Positions 63,672-64,000 of a stretch of 64,000 bases of DNA are shown here, piece by piece. Numbering within the stretch: the first letter of the stretch is position 1; every line of letters begins with the position of its first letter. The notes under the pieces were generated by a model, which saw nothing but the letters and a program-made list of their open reading frames with translations, searched no databases and was not told the origin of the DNA. The DNA comes from an uncultured Ruminococcus sp. (GTDB lineage Bacteria > Bacillota > Clostridia > Oscillospirales > Acutalibacteraceae), in assembly GCA_934476515.1 (NCBI GenBank), contig CAKSNZ010000005.1, forward strand, positions 1 to 64,000. The letters run 5' to 3'. A program made the position numbers and the translations under genes.

Positions 63672-64000
63672 TCTAAAGCACCGGCTTTCATTCCTGAGGC
63701 AAAAGCAAATTGTAAATTGTATCCACCACAAATGCCGTCAATGTCAATAATCTCACCACAAAAATATAGGTTAGGAATATATAGACTTTCCAGAGTATTA
63801 GTGTTAATTTCTTTACCTGATACACCACCACAGGTAACCTGACTTTTTGAATAATCATTTTTACCGGTAGTAACAAAGTCAAATTCATTTATTATTCCGG
63901 CAAGATTTTCAATTTCTTTTTTAGAAATATCATTGCACTTTCTGTTGAAAGAACCCATTTTTCCAACCTTTAATAATGCAACAGAAAGTTTATTGTTAAA
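63668..64000 (-). CDS. BaiN/HI0933-family flavoprotein, C-terminal part (runs off window)
   Basis: At least 110 codons are open from the window edge to TGA at 63670-63668; the N-terminus lies beyond base 64000. The visible C-terminus VTCGGVSGKEINTNTLES, IPNLYFCGEIIDIDGICGGY and LQFAFASGMKAG is the hallmark of the HI0933/YhiN/BaiN family of FAD oxidoreductases (also called aminoacetone oxidase-like). Overlaps the next flavoprotein gene by 4 nt. Enzymatic role of the family outside bile-acid reduction by BaiN is unclear. Confidence 0.88.
   Translation of the reverse strand, partial: FNNKLSVALLKVGKMGSFNRKCNDISKKEIENLAGIINEFDFVTTGKNDYSKSQVTCGGVSGKEINTNTLESLYIPNLYFCGEIIDIDGICGGYNLQFAFASGMKAGALE

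Overview
This window is about 64 kb of an AT-rich chromosome from an endospore-forming, low-GC Gram-positive bacterium. The gene set (spoIVA, a SipL-like protein, spoIIR, yabP/yabQ, a gerA-type operon, HPr kinase, CIRCE-controlled groESL, AddAB in place of RecBCD, a Na+-pumping decarboxylase) fits the class Clostridia. Gene order and repeat type suggest a gut Oscillospirales/Ruminococcaceae-like lineage, but that placement is inference. Most of the window is conserved chromosomal core. I see no prophage, CRISPR array, defence island, complete transposase gene, rRNA or tRNA.

Layout. (1) 0-3.7 kb: a spore-coat pair, sipL-like then spoIVA, separated by a decayed reverse-strand gene. (2) 3.8-5.5 kb: gamma and beta subunits of a sodium-translocating decarboxylase, with no alpha subunit. 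(3) 5.7-7.3 kb: a polysaccharide chain-length regulator and its tyrosine kinase. (4) 7.4-11.3 kb: an aspartate aminotransferase, then secD-secF. (5) 11.3-13.8 kb: a zinc/manganese ABC importer. (6) 13.9-14.9 kb, reverse strand: DUF421 and DUF4363 membrane proteins. (7) 15.0-17.9 kb: a gerAA-gerAB-short gerAC germinant-receptor operon. (8) 18.1-35.4 kb: a long housekeeping run hprK-murB-rapZ-whiA-xseB-ispA-dxs-tlyA-nadK-argR-recN-recJ-relA-dtd-MBL hydrolase-hemZ, densely packed with many overlapping stop/start codons. (9) 35.5-42.6 kb: a zinc-ribbon protein, then the yabM-mazG-hup-rqcP-yabP-yabQ-divIC-S1-protein cluster (the Bacillus yabM-yabR neighbourhood plus HU), hpf and a THUMP RNA methyltransferase. 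(10) 42.7-44.7 kb: groES-groEL under a perfect CIRCE operator. (11) 45-46 kb: a small secreted protein and a VanZ-family protein. (12) 46.0-47.5 kb, reverse strand: gpsA, a structured RNA that is probably 6S RNA, and a DUF1292 protein. (13) 47.7-50.4 kb: a sugar transferase, an O-antigen-ligase-like protein and a LURP-one-like protein. (14) 50.4-60.6 kb: an Lrp regulator overlapping an aminotransferase, ispE, spoIIR and addB-addA. (15) 60.6-64 kb: a flavodoxin-type reductase, a repeat island of about 1 kb with two MITE-like foldback elements, and two overlapping flavoprotein genes on the reverse strand, the last cut by the window edge.

How the genes fit together. Spore formation runs through the window: SpoIIR triggers the mother-cell sigma-E programme, SpoIVA and SipL build the coat base, YabP/YabQ act in the mother cell and GerA proteins sense germinants. 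Sequences resembling sigma-E promoters precede spoIVA and yabP. A recurring design is a terminator-like hairpin placed immediately before the Shine-Dalgarno of the next co-directional gene (znuA, yabM-like, rqcP, RNA methyltransferase, spoIIR). No wholly new system is evident. The items most worth following up are the sipL-spoIVA locus, the short GerAC subunit, the 6S-like RNA, the hairpin-before-SD architecture, the orphan decarboxylase pump and the foldback repeats.
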